62,158 nucleotides of DNA, taken from assembly GCF_027604915.1 (NCBI RefSeq), contig NZ_JAJAQC010000021.1:1-62158 (forward strand), in the 5' to 3' direction. This stretch comes from Streptomonospora mangrovi (GTDB lineage: Bacteria; Actinomycetota; Actinomycetes; Streptosporangiales; Streptosporangiaceae). Positions 1 to 8,275 of this stretch are shown piece after piece (position 1 is the first letter of the stretch; the number at the start of each line of letters is the position of its first letter). The position numbers and the translations under genes are program-made. The notes under the pieces were generated by a model. The model was not told the DNA's origin, made no database searches, and worked only from the letters and a program-made list of their open reading frames with translations.

Positions 1-581
1 CGCCTCGCGGCGCCCCCGCCGGCTCCACGAGCCGCGCGGCCGGCCCGGGGGCGGCCCGGGCGCGGCCGCGCCCCGCCCGGCACGCGGGCGGGCGCGGAGC
101 AGGGGGCTCGGACTCGGTGCCGCCGGGACCGGCGGCGCCCCCTCAGCGGCTCGGCGACCAGCGTGCCGTGCTCCGCTGTGACGCGGCAGTGCGCGCGCTG
201 GGAAATCGCTGAGGATGGGGCGCGGGGGCGGCGGGCGGGGCCGGTGGTGCGGGATGGGCGGAGGGGAAGGGGCGGTGCGGGGGATGGGCGGGACGGATCC
301 GGCCGCGCGGGCTCGGCGGCGGGGGACCGGACGCGTGGAATCGGCCGCGCGCGGGTTGAACCGTTCGGGCGTCCCCTGCGTCACATTTGGCAGAGCGGCG
401 ATGACGGCGCTTCACCCCCACAGGGATTCACCCCACAGGGAGACGGGAGGCCCCGGAGCGGAGGACGGCCGCGCCGGGGCCTCGCCCGTGCCCGCGTCCC
501 TGTCCCGCCCGCGCCCCGAGCCGCACGCGCCGCGTGCCCGATCGTGCGGCGCGTGTCGTAGCCGGGCGCTAGCCTGACTGC
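1..581. other. GC-rich stretch without a convincing gene
   Basis: I see no supported gene here. The short open frames overlap each other on both strands and are Arg/Pro/Gly-rich, as expected by chance at this GC content. The only structure I can point to is an imperfect tandem repeat of 16 and 15 bases at 411-441 (TTCACCCCCACAGGGA, then the same with one C fewer). The first bases are the window edge, so a gene cut off upstream cannot be excluded. Confidence 0.5.
570..581 (+). promoter_or_regulatory. putative -10 element and leaderless start of the exonuclease III gene
   Basis: TAGCCT at 570-575 lies six bases before the GTG start codon at 582, and no Shine-Dalgarno sequence is visible. A TANNNT hexamer 6-8 bases before the start codon is the usual signature of a leaderless actinobacterial transcript. 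No clear -35 box is seen. Confidence 0.4.
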
Positions 582-1433
582 GTGCGTATCGCCACGTGGA
601 ACGTCAACAGTGTCCGGGCCAGGGCCGAGCGGATCGCCGCCTGGCTGGAGCGGAGCGACATCGACGTCGCCGCCGTGCAGGAGACCAAGTGCCGCGACGA
701 CCAGTTCCCCACGGAGCTGTTCACCGAACTCGGCTACGAGGTCGCCCACCACGGGCTCTCCCAGTGGAACGGCGTGGCCGTCCTGTCGCGTGTGGGGATC
801 ACCGACGTCCAGATCGGGTTCCCCGGCCAGCCCGGCTGGGGCGACCCCGCCGCGCCCGAGGCGCGGGCGCTGGGCGCCACCTGCGGCGGGGTGCGGGTGT
901 GGAGCCTCTACATCCCCAACGGCCGCGAGATCGACGACCCCCACTACGCCTACAAGCTGCGCTGGCTGGAGGCGCTGCGCGACTACGCGGCGGGCTGCCT
1001 GGCCACCGACCCCGCCGCGCAGATGGCGCTGTGCGGCGACTTCAACATCGCCCCGCAGGACGACGACGTCTGGGACATGGCCGAGTTCGAGGGCAGGACG
1101 CACGTCACCAAGCCCGAGCGCGACGCGTTCCGCGCCGTGGTCGACGCCGGGTTCGCCGAGGTCGTGCGGCCCTTCGCGCCGGGTCCCGGCGTCTACACCT
1201 ACTGGGACTACAAGCAGTTGTCCTTCCCCAAGCGCAAGGGCATGCGCATCGACTTCGTGCTGGCCTCCCCGGCGCTGGCCGCGCGGGTCAGCGGGGCGCT
1301 CATCGACCGCGAGGAGCGCAAGGGCAAGGGCGCGTCCGACCACGCGCCGGTGATCGTGGAGCTGGACCGCACCGCCCAGGAGACCTCCGACGCCGCCGAC
1401 GCCGCAGGGGCCACCGCGCCGCCCCAGGTCTGA
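582..1433 (+). CDS. xth: exodeoxyribonuclease III (AP endonuclease)
   Basis: A 283-residue Mg-dependent DNA repair nuclease of the endonuclease/exonuclease/phosphatase fold. It should cut 5' of abasic sites and remove 3'-blocking groups in base excision repair in the cytoplasm. Seen: the N-terminal WNVNS motif (Asn7), the metal-binding Glu34 in QETK, GDFNIAP near residue 150, the DFVLASP segment and the C-terminal SDHAPV with the catalytic His. The length is normal for the ExoIII family. The GTG start is fixed by the family N-terminus (MRIATWNVNS) and a -10-like hexamer just upstream. The last ~20 residues are an Ala-rich tail typical of high-GC homologues. Ribokinase follows after 69 bases with its own promoter signal. 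Confidence 0.95.
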   Translation: MRIATWNVNSVRARAERIAAWLERSDIDVAAVQETKCRDDQFPTELFTELGYEVAHHGLSQWNGVAVLSRVGITDVQIGFPGQPGWGDPAAPEARALGATCGGVRVWSLYIPNGREIDDPHYAYKLRWLEALRDYAAGCLATDPAAQMALCGDFNIAPQDDDVWDMAEFEGRTHVTKPERDAFRAVVDAGFAEVVRPFAPGPGVYTYWDYKQLSFPKRKGMRIDFVLASPALAARVSGALIDREERKGKGASDHAPVIVELDRTAQETSDAADAAGATAPPQV

Positions 1434-1490
1434 CCCGCGGCGGGGGCTGACACGTCCGCGCCGGGGGTGGGCGCCCACCGGGCCGCCCGA

Positions 1491-1502
1491 TAGGCTCGGC
1501 GC
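1491..1502 (+). promoter_or_regulatory. putative -10 element and leaderless start of rbsK
   Basis: TAGGCT at 1491-1496 is followed by six bases and the GTG start at 1503, with no ribosome binding site between. It has the same geometry as the element upstream of the exonuclease III gene. Confidence 0.4.
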
Positions 1503-2429
1503 GTGAGTTCGCCCAGCACCTCCCCGGCGCGGCCGCCGCGCATCGTGGTCTTCGGCAGCGTCAACATGGACCTCGTCGCCTACGTCGACACCGCGCCCGC
1601 CAGCGGCGAGACCGTCACCGGCACCCGGTTCGCCCAGGTGCCCGGCGGCAAGGGCGCCAACCAGGCGGTCGCGGCGGCCCGCGCGGGCGCCGACGTCGCG
1701 TTCATCGGCGCCGTCGGCGACGACTCCTTCGGCACCCAGTTGCGCGGCAACCTGGTCGAGTGCGGCATCGAGGTGTCGGCCCTGCGCACGGTGGGCGGCG
1801 CCTCGGGCGTGGCGCACATCGTGGTCGACGGGCGCGGCGCGAACTCCATCATCGTCATCCCCGGCGCCAACGGCGAGGTCACCGGGCTGGCCGCCGAGGA
1901 CTCCCGGCTGCTGGCGGGCAGCGCGGCGCTGCTGCTGCAACTGGAGCTGCCGATGGAGGGGGTTGTGGCCGCCGCGCGCGCCGGGCGCGCCGCCGGGGTG
2001 CCCACGGTGCTCACCCCCGCCCCGGCGCGCGAGCTGCCGCCGGAGCTGCTGGAGAACGTGGACCTGCTGGTGCCCAACCAGCACGAGGCCGCCGCCATCA
2101 CCGGCCAGACCGACCCGCGCGCCGCGCTGGCGGCGCTGCTGCGGGCGGTGCCCGAGGCGATCGTCACCCTGGGCGAGGAGGGCTCGCTCCACGGCACCCG
2201 GGGTGCCGAGCCGGTGCACGTGCCCGCGTTCCGGGTCTCCCCGGTCGACACCACCGCCGCCGGAGACACCTTCTGCGGCGCGTTCGCGGTGGCCCGCGCC
2301 GAGGGCCGCGCGCCGCAGGAGGCGCTGCGCTTCGCGTCGGCCGCCTCGGCCCTGTCGGTGCAGCGCCACGGCGCCGCACCGTCGATGCCTGGGCGCGCGG
2401 AGATCGAGGACCTGCTGCGGCAGGGATAG
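1503..2429 (+). CDS. rbsK: ribokinase (PfkB family)
   Basis: A 308-residue PfkB-family carbohydrate kinase, most like ribokinase, which phosphorylates D-ribose to ribose-5-phosphate with ATP. Seen: the N-terminal FGSVNMDLVAYVD strand, the first PfkB signature GGKGANQA near residue 40, and the second signature DTTAAGDTFCGAF near residue 250 with the catalytic Asp in AAGDT forming the anion hole. The length matches RbsK. No ribose transporter or RbsR lies next to it, so the exact sugar is inferred from sequence alone and another pentose or nucleoside is possible. The GTG start follows a leaderless-type promoter element. Confidence 0.88.
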   Translation: MSSPSTSPARPPRIVVFGSVNMDLVAYVDTAPASGETVTGTRFAQVPGGKGANQAVAAARAGADVAFIGAVGDDSFGTQLRGNLVECGIEVSALRTVGGASGVAHIVVDGRGANSIIVIPGANGEVTGLAAEDSRLLAGSAALLLQLELPMEGVVAAARAGRAAGVPTVLTPAPARELPPELLENVDLLVPNQHEAAAITGQTDPRAALAALLRAVPEAIVTLGEEGSLHGTRGAEPVHVPAFRVSPVDTTAAGDTFCGAFAVARAEGRAPQEALRFASAASALSVQRHGAAPSMPGRAEIEDLLRQG

Positions 2430-2433
2430 CCGG

Positions 2434-2454
2434 CCGCACCGAGGTGAGGTGCGG
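2434..2454 (+). terminator. weak hairpin after rbsK
   Basis: A 7-bp perfect stem (CCGCACC / GGTGCGG) with a 7-base loop starts five bases after the rbsK stop, in the gap between the convergent rbsK and yceI-like genes. No U-tract follows, as is usual in actinomycetes. Confidence 0.35.
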
Positions 2455-2545
2455 CAGAGCGGAGGCCCCTTGCCCGAGCCGTCCGCCGCCGTCGCCGCCC
2501 CGCCGCCCACGTCTCCCGGGGGCCGCCGGCGGCTCGTCCCGAGGG

Positions 2546-3163
2546 CTAGGCCACGTGGCCGATGTGGCGCAGGAAGTGGATCGGGTCGCGGTCCTGGAGA
2601 CGGACCTCCAGCACGATGTCGAGGGCGTCGCCGACCAGCCGGCCGCCCCACGGGACCGGGCCGCCGTCGCCGACGCCGAAGTCGCTGAGGCGGATCTGGC
2701 CGTTGCCCGCGAAGAAGTGGCCGTAGGTGTGGTCCGGGTCGGCGTAGTCGGGCGCCTCTCCGGCCCACTGGCAGTCCAGCGAGACCGGGCGCGTGGTGCC
2801 GTGGACGGTGAGGTCGCCGTCCAGGTGGAAGGTGCCCTTGGCGCGGGAGCGCTCCTCGACGCGGGTGCTGGTGAAGCGGATCTCGGGGAACCGCTCGACG
2901 TCGAGGAAGTCGGGGGAGCGCAGGTGGTCGTCGCGCGCCTGGACGCCGGTGTTGAGCGACGCGGCGCGGATGGACACGTCCACCGTTGAGTCGACGGGGT
3001 CCTGGGCCACCGCCACCGTGCCCCGGGCGTCGCTGATGGTGCCCTGCACGCGGCCGAAGCGCAGGTAGCGCGCCACGAAGACGATGCAGGAGTGGACCGG
3101 GTCAAGGTGCCAGGTGCCGGGTTCCGGGCCGAGGCCGTCGTCGGGTTGCGGACCAGAAGTCAT
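2546..3163 (-). CDS. YceI family protein
   Basis: A 205-residue YceI-like protein. This family has a lipocalin-like barrel that binds isoprenoid or other lipophilic ligands. Seen: the opening GTWHLDPVHSCIVFVARYL (the typical xWxxDxxHSxxxFxxxH/Y pattern), VSIRAASLNTGVQARDDHLRSPDFLD, and FTVHGTTRPV-like LTVHGTTRPVSLDC. No signal peptide is apparent, so a cytoplasmic form is likely. The ATG start is preceded by GAGGAG nine bases upstream. It is convergent with rbsK and divergent from the Gly-rich membrane protein. The physiological ligand is unknown. Confidence 0.9.
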   Translation of the reverse strand: MTSGPQPDDGLGPEPGTWHLDPVHSCIVFVARYLRFGRVQGTISDARGTVAVAQDPVDSTVDVSIRAASLNTGVQARDDHLRSPDFLDVERFPEIRFTSTRVEERSRAKGTFHLDGDLTVHGTTRPVSLDCQWAGEAPDYADPDHTYGHFFAGNGQIRLSDFGVGDGGPVPWGGRLVGDALDIVLEVRLQDRDPIHFLRHIGHVA

Positions 3164-3544
3164 GACTGCTTTCTCCTCGATTGGATGGATAACAGGCTAA
3201 TAGTCGGTTTCCTCCTGTTTGCCCGTGGTTCCGGCGGTCGGGCGGCAGCGGCGCGGGCGCCTGGGCAGGCGGGGGCCGTGCGCCGCCCGGCGCGCGGGCT
3301 CGGCGGGTGCGGCGCGACCGGGCGGGATGTCGGATGCGTCACACCCGGCCCGAGTCGGCCGCCGTATCCACTGCTGCGTCCGTCCCGGAGAAGTCGAGTT
3401 GGTGAGTGCGCCGGATTGGCCGTAACGCGCAGATAGTGGTGAACCGACCGCGTTGTACCCTTGGGGAATCCGTGCGCCGGGACTCCGTGCACCGCACGAC
3501 GGCCCAGGCCGACACCCCCTTTCAGCGAGAAGCCAGCCACCCCC
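3164..3544. promoter_or_regulatory. divergent intergenic region, yceI-like gene and Gly-rich protein
   Basis: This 381-base gap separates two divergent genes. Next to the yceI-like start there is an AT-richer patch at about 3181-3215 (read on the minus strand: GACTATTAGCCTGTTATCC, then GAGGAG and the ATG), which is the likely promoter and ribosome binding site of that gene. Nothing in the rest looks coding. Confidence 0.4.
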
Positions 3545-4168
3545 ATGAGCAGCGCACCCGAAGGTCCCGAGGTAGTACCTGGCCGCCACGACGACCGCCG
3601 CCGGCAGGAGCGGCTGCGCAGGCGCGGCCAGTGGATGATCGCCGCCGGTGTCCTCACCGCGGGCCTGACCATCACCGTCGCCGTCCTGGCACTCTTCAGC
3701 CTGCCCAGCAGCGGCGCCGAGGTGGGTGTCGACAACCCGCCGGCCGTTCACGGCCAGGTCGGCGACGGCCACGGAGACGCCCCCCGAACTCCCTCAGAGG
3801 AGCCCGCGCCCAGCCCCACGGCCTCGCGCGACGCAGAGGCGACCCCGGCTCCGGCCGCGCCGAGCGGATCCTCCGCCCCCGCGACCGCCCCCGCTCCCGG
3901 GACCGGGGCCACCTCCACCGAGCCCCCCGGCGCCACCGCCACCCCCGGCGGCGGAGGGGGTGGCGGTGGCGGCGGCGGTGGTGGCGGCGGCGGAGGGGGC
4001 GGCGGGCGGCCCGCCAACCCGCCTTCCCCGCCCACGCCCGACCCCTCGCCCAGCACGCCCGACTGGGACGACGACGATGACGACGACGGCCACCCCGGGC
4101 GGGGCGGCCCCCATGACCACTCCGTCATACCGCCCGCGCTCTCGCTCTGGCTGGTCCTCTCGCTCTGA
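3545..4168 (+). CDS. membrane-anchored Gly/Pro/Asp-rich protein of unknown function
   Basis: Not recognised. From the ATG at 3545 the product is 207 residues. It has a charged, Arg-rich cytoplasmic N-terminus (residues 10-28), one membrane segment (about 30-53), then a low-complexity extracellular tail with Pro/Ala/Thr-rich spacer, a run of about 20 glycines, a Pro/Ser spacer, a run of seven aspartates (interrupted only after WDDD-type start) and a short hydrophobic end (IPPALSLWLVLSL). The frame is open upstream to 3461, but MSSAPEGPE gives a more natural start. Codon third positions are strongly GC, as in neighbours. The short hydrophobic C-terminus may be a wall- or membrane-retention signal; that is inference. 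It may be a surface protein or a translated low-complexity frame. Confidence 0.55.
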   Translation: MSSAPEGPEVVPGRHDDRRRQERLRRRGQWMIAAGVLTAGLTITVAVLALFSLPSSGAEVGVDNPPAVHGQVGDGHGDAPRTPSEEPAPSPTASRDAEATPAPAAPSGSSAPATAPAPGTGATSTEPPGATATPGGGGGGGGGGGGGGGGGGGGRPANPPSPPTPDPSPSTPDWDDDDDDDGHPGRGGPHDHSVIPPALSLWLVLSL

Positions 4169-4201
4169 ACGGCGCGCCCCACGCACCCGCTACGGAACGC
4201 G

Positions 4202-4236
4202 CGCAGGGCCGCCCCGCTGTGCGGGGCGGCCCTGCG
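4202..4236. terminator. bidirectional terminator hairpin
   Basis: A perfect 16-bp stem (4202-4217 and 4221-4236) with a 3-base TGT loop lies in the 88-base gap between the convergent Gly-rich protein gene and argS. It suits termination from both sides. Confidence 0.75.
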
Positions 4237-4256
4237 GCGCGATGCGGGACCGGCGG

Positions 4257-5993
4257 CTACATCTGCTCGGGCGTGCGCACGCCCAGCAGGCCCAGGCCGG
4301 TGACCAGGGTGCGCAGCGTGGCCGCGATGAGCGCCAGCCGGGAGTCGCGCACCGCCGGGTCCTCGGCCTGGAGCACCGGGCAGTGCTCGAAGAACGCGGT
4401 GAACGCCTGCGCGAGGTCGAACAGGTAGCCGCACAGCCGGTGCGGCTCCAGGGTGTCGCCGACCGCCGCCACGACCGGGCCGAAGCCCAGCAGCGCCAGC
4501 GCGAGGTCGCGTTCGGCGGGCTCGGTCAGCGTGATGGGGCCGGTGGCGGAGTCGGGGTCGACGCCGCCCTTGCGGAAGATGGACCGGATCCGCGCCGCCG
4601 CGTACTGGAGGTAGGGGCCGGTGTTGCCGTTGAGGGCCAGCATCCGGTCGTAGTCGAACACGTACTCGGTGTCGTGGGAGACCGACAGGTCGGCGTACTT
4701 CACCGCGCCGATGCCGACCTCGCGGGCGATGGCGGCCCGGGTGGTGTCGTCGAGGTCGGGCCGGTTCTCGGCGACGACCTTGGCGGCGCGGTCGACCGCC
4801 TCCTCCAGCAGCGCCATGAGCCGGATCGGCTGCCCGCTGCGGGTGCGCAGGATCTTGCCGTCCTCGCCCAGCACGTTGCCGATCTGCACGTGGACGGGGG
4901 TGACGCGGTCGGGCAGCCACCCGGCCTTGCGCGCGGCCGACCACACCATGCGGAAGTGCAGGGCCTGCGGCGCGCCCACCACGTAGATGACGCGGGAGGT
5001 GGCGCCCAACTCCTCGACCCGGTAGCGGATGGTGGCGAGGTCGGTGGTGCCGTAGCCGTAGCCGCCGTCGCTCTTGCGCACGATCAGCGGCACCGGCTTG
5101 CCCTCGCGGCCGGTGAACTCGGGCTGGAACACGCACAGCGCGCCCTCGCTGACCTCGGCGATGCCCTTGCCCTCCAACTCGTCGCAGATGCCGGGCAGCA
5201 TGTCGTTGTACATGCTCTCGCCGGCGAGGTCGGAGTCGGTGAGGGTGACGTCGAGGGTGGCGTAGACCCGGTTGAAGTAGACCTTGGAGAGGTCGACCAG
5301 TTCACGCCACAGCCGCAGGGTCTCGGGGTCGCCGGCCTGGAGCGCCACCACCCGCTTGCGCGCCCGCTCTGCGAACTCCGGCGAGCCGTCGAACTTGGTG
5401 CGCGCCGCCTGGTAGAAGGCGTTGGGGTCGGTCTTGACGAGTTCGGCCTCGGGGGAGTGCTCGCCGGAGTCCAGCAGGTGCTCGATGAGCATGCCGAAGG
5501 GGGTGCCCCAGTCGCCGATGTGGTTCTGGCGGACCACGGCGTGGCCCAGCGCCTCCAGGACGCGGGCGAGGGCGTCGCCCACCACGGTGGTGCGCAGGTG
5601 GCCGACGTGCATCTCCTTGGCCACGTTGGGCGCGGAGTAGTCGATGGGGATGGTCTGGGGCTGCTGCCGGGGGATGCCCGCCCGGGGGTCGGCCAGCAGG
5701 TCCTGGGCCCGCGCGGCGATCCAGTCGTCGCGCAGGGTGAGGTTGATGAAGCCGGGCCCGCTGATCTCGGCGTCGCGGCACATGTCGGCGATGTCCAGGC
5801 GCGCGACGATGTCGGCGGCGACGTCGCGCGGCGCGCGGCCCAGGCGCTTGGCCAGGGGCAGGGCGGCGTTGGCCTGGAAGTCGGCGAACTGCGACGGACG
5901 GATGACGGGGTCGGTGTCGGCGAAGTCGGGGCCGAAGGCGGCACCGAGCGCGGACTGGACCCGTTGCGCGAGGATCTCCTGCGGGTCGGCCAT
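4257..5993 (-). CDS. argS: arginyl-tRNA synthetase
   Basis: A 578-residue class I aminoacyl-tRNA synthetase that charges tRNA-Arg. Seen: the N-terminal Add-1 domain for tRNA D-loop contact (residues 1-110), the HIGH-type motif HVGH at residues 129-132 within APNVAKEMHVGH, and the C-terminal DALR anticodon-binding domain with YLQYAAARIRSI, ending in the family-typical TGLGLLGVRTPEQM. The KMSKS motif is degenerate, as is usual for ArgRS. Full length. The ATG start is preceded by TAGGCT (minus strand) at a 7-base distance, pointing to a leaderless transcript. The gene stands alone between convergent and divergent neighbours. Confidence 0.97.
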   Translation of the reverse strand: MADPQEILAQRVQSALGAAFGPDFADTDPVIRPSQFADFQANAALPLAKRLGRAPRDVAADIVARLDIADMCRDAEISGPGFINLTLRDDWIAARAQDLLADPRAGIPRQQPQTIPIDYSAPNVAKEMHVGHLRTTVVGDALARVLEALGHAVVRQNHIGDWGTPFGMLIEHLLDSGEHSPEAELVKTDPNAFYQAARTKFDGSPEFAERARKRVVALQAGDPETLRLWRELVDLSKVYFNRVYATLDVTLTDSDLAGESMYNDMLPGICDELEGKGIAEVSEGALCVFQPEFTGREGKPVPLIVRKSDGGYGYGTTDLATIRYRVEELGATSRVIYVVGAPQALHFRMVWSAARKAGWLPDRVTPVHVQIGNVLGEDGKILRTRSGQPIRLMALLEEAVDRAAKVVAENRPDLDDTTRAAIAREVGIGAVKYADLSVSHDTEYVFDYDRMLALNGNTGPYLQYAAARIRSIFRKGGVDPDSATGPITLTEPAERDLALALLGFGPVVAAVGDTLEPHRLCGYLFDLAQAFTAFFEHCPVLQAEDPAVRDSRLALIAATLRTLVTGLGLLGVRTPEQM

Positions 5994-6006
5994 GCCCTAA
6001 AGCCTA
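5994..6006 (-). promoter_or_regulatory. putative -10 element and leaderless start of argS
   Basis: On the minus strand TAGGCT (6006-6001) is followed by seven bases and the argS ATG, leaving no room for a ribosome binding site. Confidence 0.4.
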
Positions 6007-6175
6007 CCGATCCGGGCGGTGTGGCCGTGCGCGGTTTTCCCACGTCCCGCGCCGGTGGCGCACAGGGAGCGCGGGGCCGGGCACCCGCCCGGAGGCGTGC
6101 CGGTTCCGGCCGCGCGCACCCCTCGCGGCGGGGGCGCCGGGCTCGCTAGATTGCCGGGGAGGAGAGGGGTGGAGA

Positions 6176-6670
6176 ATGGCTGAAAACAGCGGAAACCCAC
6201 CGGTTCCCGGCGATGCGGCGGGCACCCACCGGCCTGACGGGGGCCGCGCGGTGCCCGCCGACCCCGACGCGAGGACCCTGCCCGGGATGCCCCAGGTGTT
6301 CTCGGGGATTCCGGAGGGCCGGCAGCGGCCGGAGACACTCGCCGCGTTCCCCGACGGACTGACGCTCAAGCCCACGGAGAAGTACCCCTACGGTGTGGTC
6401 GTGGAACCGGGAGCGCACCTTCCCAAGGCGCTGGGCGCCGAGCTGTCCGCTCTCAAGTCCGCGGAGCGGGCGCGCGAGGGGGCGGCGGCGGACCCGGGGG
6501 CCGTCGTGGGCAGCGGATCCGGCATGGGTCCCGACGCGCTCGCCAAGGCCCGCAAGGCGCGGAAGGGGCAACCGAAGCAGGGCAGCCCTCCCGACCCCCG
6601 GCTCGGCTGGCGGGCGGGCCGGGACCCCCGGCACCCCGAGGGTCCGCCCAAGGGGCGCGGGATGGGCTGA
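6176..6670 (+). CDS. hypothetical protein, basic and Pro/Gly-rich
   Basis: Not recognised. 164 residues without a signal peptide or membrane segment. The middle (about residues 40-110) looks ordered: MPQVFSGIPEGRQRPETLAAFPDG, then LTLKPTEKYPYGVVVEPG and an Ala-rich helix. The C-terminal third is basic and disordered (KARKARKGQPKQ). A good purine-rich ribosome binding site (GGAGAGGGG) precedes the ATG, and TAGATT at 6146-6151 is a candidate -10. It is divergent from argS and convergent with plsX. I infer a real gene from the start signals and codon use; no function is suggested by context. Confidence 0.6.
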   Translation: MAENSGNPPVPGDAAGTHRPDGGRAVPADPDARTLPGMPQVFSGIPEGRQRPETLAAFPDGLTLKPTEKYPYGVVVEPGAHLPKALGAELSALKSAERAREGAAADPGAVVGSGSGMGPDALAKARKARKGQPKQGSPPDPRLGWRAGRDPRHPEGPPKGRGMG

Positions 6671-6736
6671 TCCCCCGATGCCCTGATCCCCGGCCCGCAC
6701 CGGCGGACCCGGCGGCACGGCCCGCGCGGACCCTCC

Positions 6737-7834
6737 TCAGGCGCGGCCCGCCTGCTCCTCCGCCTGGCCGCGCCGGTGCAGCCAGGTGGTGCGGGCGGTC
6801 GCCTGCACCCGGGTGCGCACCTGGTCGGCGATCCCGCCGGTGGTCAGGTCGTGCGCCAGTTGGCAGGCCCGCTCCACCGCCGGCGCGTGGCTGGCGCCGT
6901 GGGCGATCACCACGGTGCCGTTGAGGCCCAGCAGCACGCCGCCGCCGTAGGTCTCGGAGTCGAAGCGGCCGCGCAGCGAGCGCAGCGCGCCCCGCTGGAG
7001 CAGCGCGCCCGCCTTGGCCATGGTGCTGGAGCTCAGCGCCTCGGTGACCGACGACAGGGTGAACCGCACCGCGCCCTCCACCGACTTCAGCGCCACGTTG
7101 CCGGTGAACCCGTCGGTGACCACCACGTCCACCTCGCCCGCCAGCAGGTCGTGGCCCTCCACGTTGCCCCGGAAGTCCAGCCGCGGCGCCTGCGCCGATG
7201 TGGCGGCGAGCAGTTCGGCCGTCTTGCGGGCCAGCCGGTTGCCCTTGCCCGGCTCCGAGCCGATGGTGAGCATGCCCACCCGGGGGTGGGCCACGCCGAA
7301 CGCGCTGTTGGCGTAGGCGGCGCCCAGGTGCGCGAACTGCACCAGCATCTCGGGCTTGGCGTCGGCGTTGGCGCCGGCGTCGAGCAGGACGGTGGGCGTG
7401 GGCCGGGTGGGCAGCGCCACCGCCAGCGCCGGGCGCAGCACGCCGGGCTGGGTGCGCAGCCGCACGGTGGAGGTGGCCACCACGCCGCCGGTGGACCCGG
7501 CCGAGACGAGGGCGGCGGCCTCGCCCTGGCGGATGAGCTTGCAGGCCACGGCCACGCTGGAGCGCGGGCGGCGCCAACTGGCGAGCGCGCCCTCGTGCAT
7601 GGCCAGCGCGTCCTCGGCGTGGGCGATGGGGATCGCGCCGGCCGCGCCCTCCTGGGCCAGCAGGCGGGCGATCTCGGGGCGCCGGCCCACCAGGACCACC
7701 CGCAGGCCGCGCTCCCGCACGGCCAGGACCGCGCCCTTGACGATCTCGTCGGGCGCGTGGTCGCCGCCCATGGCGTCGAGGGCGATCACCGGTTCGGGTC
7801 TCCCGGCGGGCGCGGCCGCCTGGGGTGTGCTCAC
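6737..7834 (-). CDS. plsX: phosphate acyltransferase PlsX
   Basis: 365 residues. PlsX converts acyl-ACP and phosphate to acyl-phosphate, the acyl donor for PlsY in phosphatidic acid synthesis at the membrane surface. Seen: the N-terminal IALDAMGGDHAPDEIVKGA signature, SAGSTGG, DAGANADAKPEML and the NVEGHDLLAGEVDVVVTDGF block followed by TGNVALK. I place the start at the GTG at 7834 because GAGGGG lies five bases upstream of it; the frame stays open seven codons further. In many actinobacteria plsX sits with rpmF or rnc, but here no such neighbour is present, so its linkage is unusual. Confidence 0.95.
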   Translation of the reverse strand: MSTPQAAAPAGRPEPVIALDAMGGDHAPDEIVKGAVLAVRERGLRVVLVGRRPEIARLLAQEGAAGAIPIAHAEDALAMHEGALASWRRPRSSVAVACKLIRQGEAAALVSAGSTGGVVATSTVRLRTQPGVLRPALAVALPTRPTPTVLLDAGANADAKPEMLVQFAHLGAAYANSAFGVAHPRVGMLTIGSEPGKGNRLARKTAELLAATSAQAPRLDFRGNVEGHDLLAGEVDVVVTDGFTGNVALKSVEGAVRFTLSSVTEALSSSTMAKAGALLQRGALRSLRGRFDSETYGGGVLLGLNGTVVIAHGASHAPAVERACQLAHDLTTGGIADQVRTRVQATARTTWLHRRGQAEEQAGRA

Positions 7835-8275
7835 GAGAACCCCCTCACTTCCCACCGCCGGCCGCGGGCGGCGCCGGGTGCGGCGGCCGCCCGGCGCACG
7901 GAGCGCGGGCGACCCGCGTCGCGACCGTACCGGCTCAAGGCTATGCCGCCGCGCGCCCGGCCCGGACGAGGGGACGCGGGCTCGGGTCCCCGGCCGGTCG
8001 CGGGTCCGGTGTCCGCCGCGAAGGTCACGGCCCGGCCACCACCCGCCATCAACTGGAGGCGGGCCCTTTCAGCAAACCCCTTTCTGGCGGATGATTGGGT
8101 ACAAACCACCCAAGGTCGGGTGGGTCGACTCATCGGCCGGTCCGGTGCCCCCGCTCGCGACCGGCGCGATCAGTGCTGATGTGTTTCGCGGAGTGTCCCG
8201 CCACACGCGGGGCCCTCCCGCCTTCGCCTGCCCTGACACACGCCGGGGCGGGGCAACCCCCAGGAAAGGAGACGC
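7835..8275. other. divergent intergenic region, plsX and KamA-like gene
   Basis: The region spans 441 bases. It contains an AT-richer patch at about 8065-8108 (TTTCAGCAAACCCCTTTC and following), a likely promoter area, and a 6-bp hairpin CCACCC-N6-GGGTGG at 8106-8123. No coding frame is convincing. Confidence 0.35.

Noticed and set aside
381-2768. A 795-codon open frame antisense to the exonuclease III and ribokinase genes
   Set aside because: The opposite strand carries two enzymes with intact motifs and start signals; the antisense product is low-complexity.
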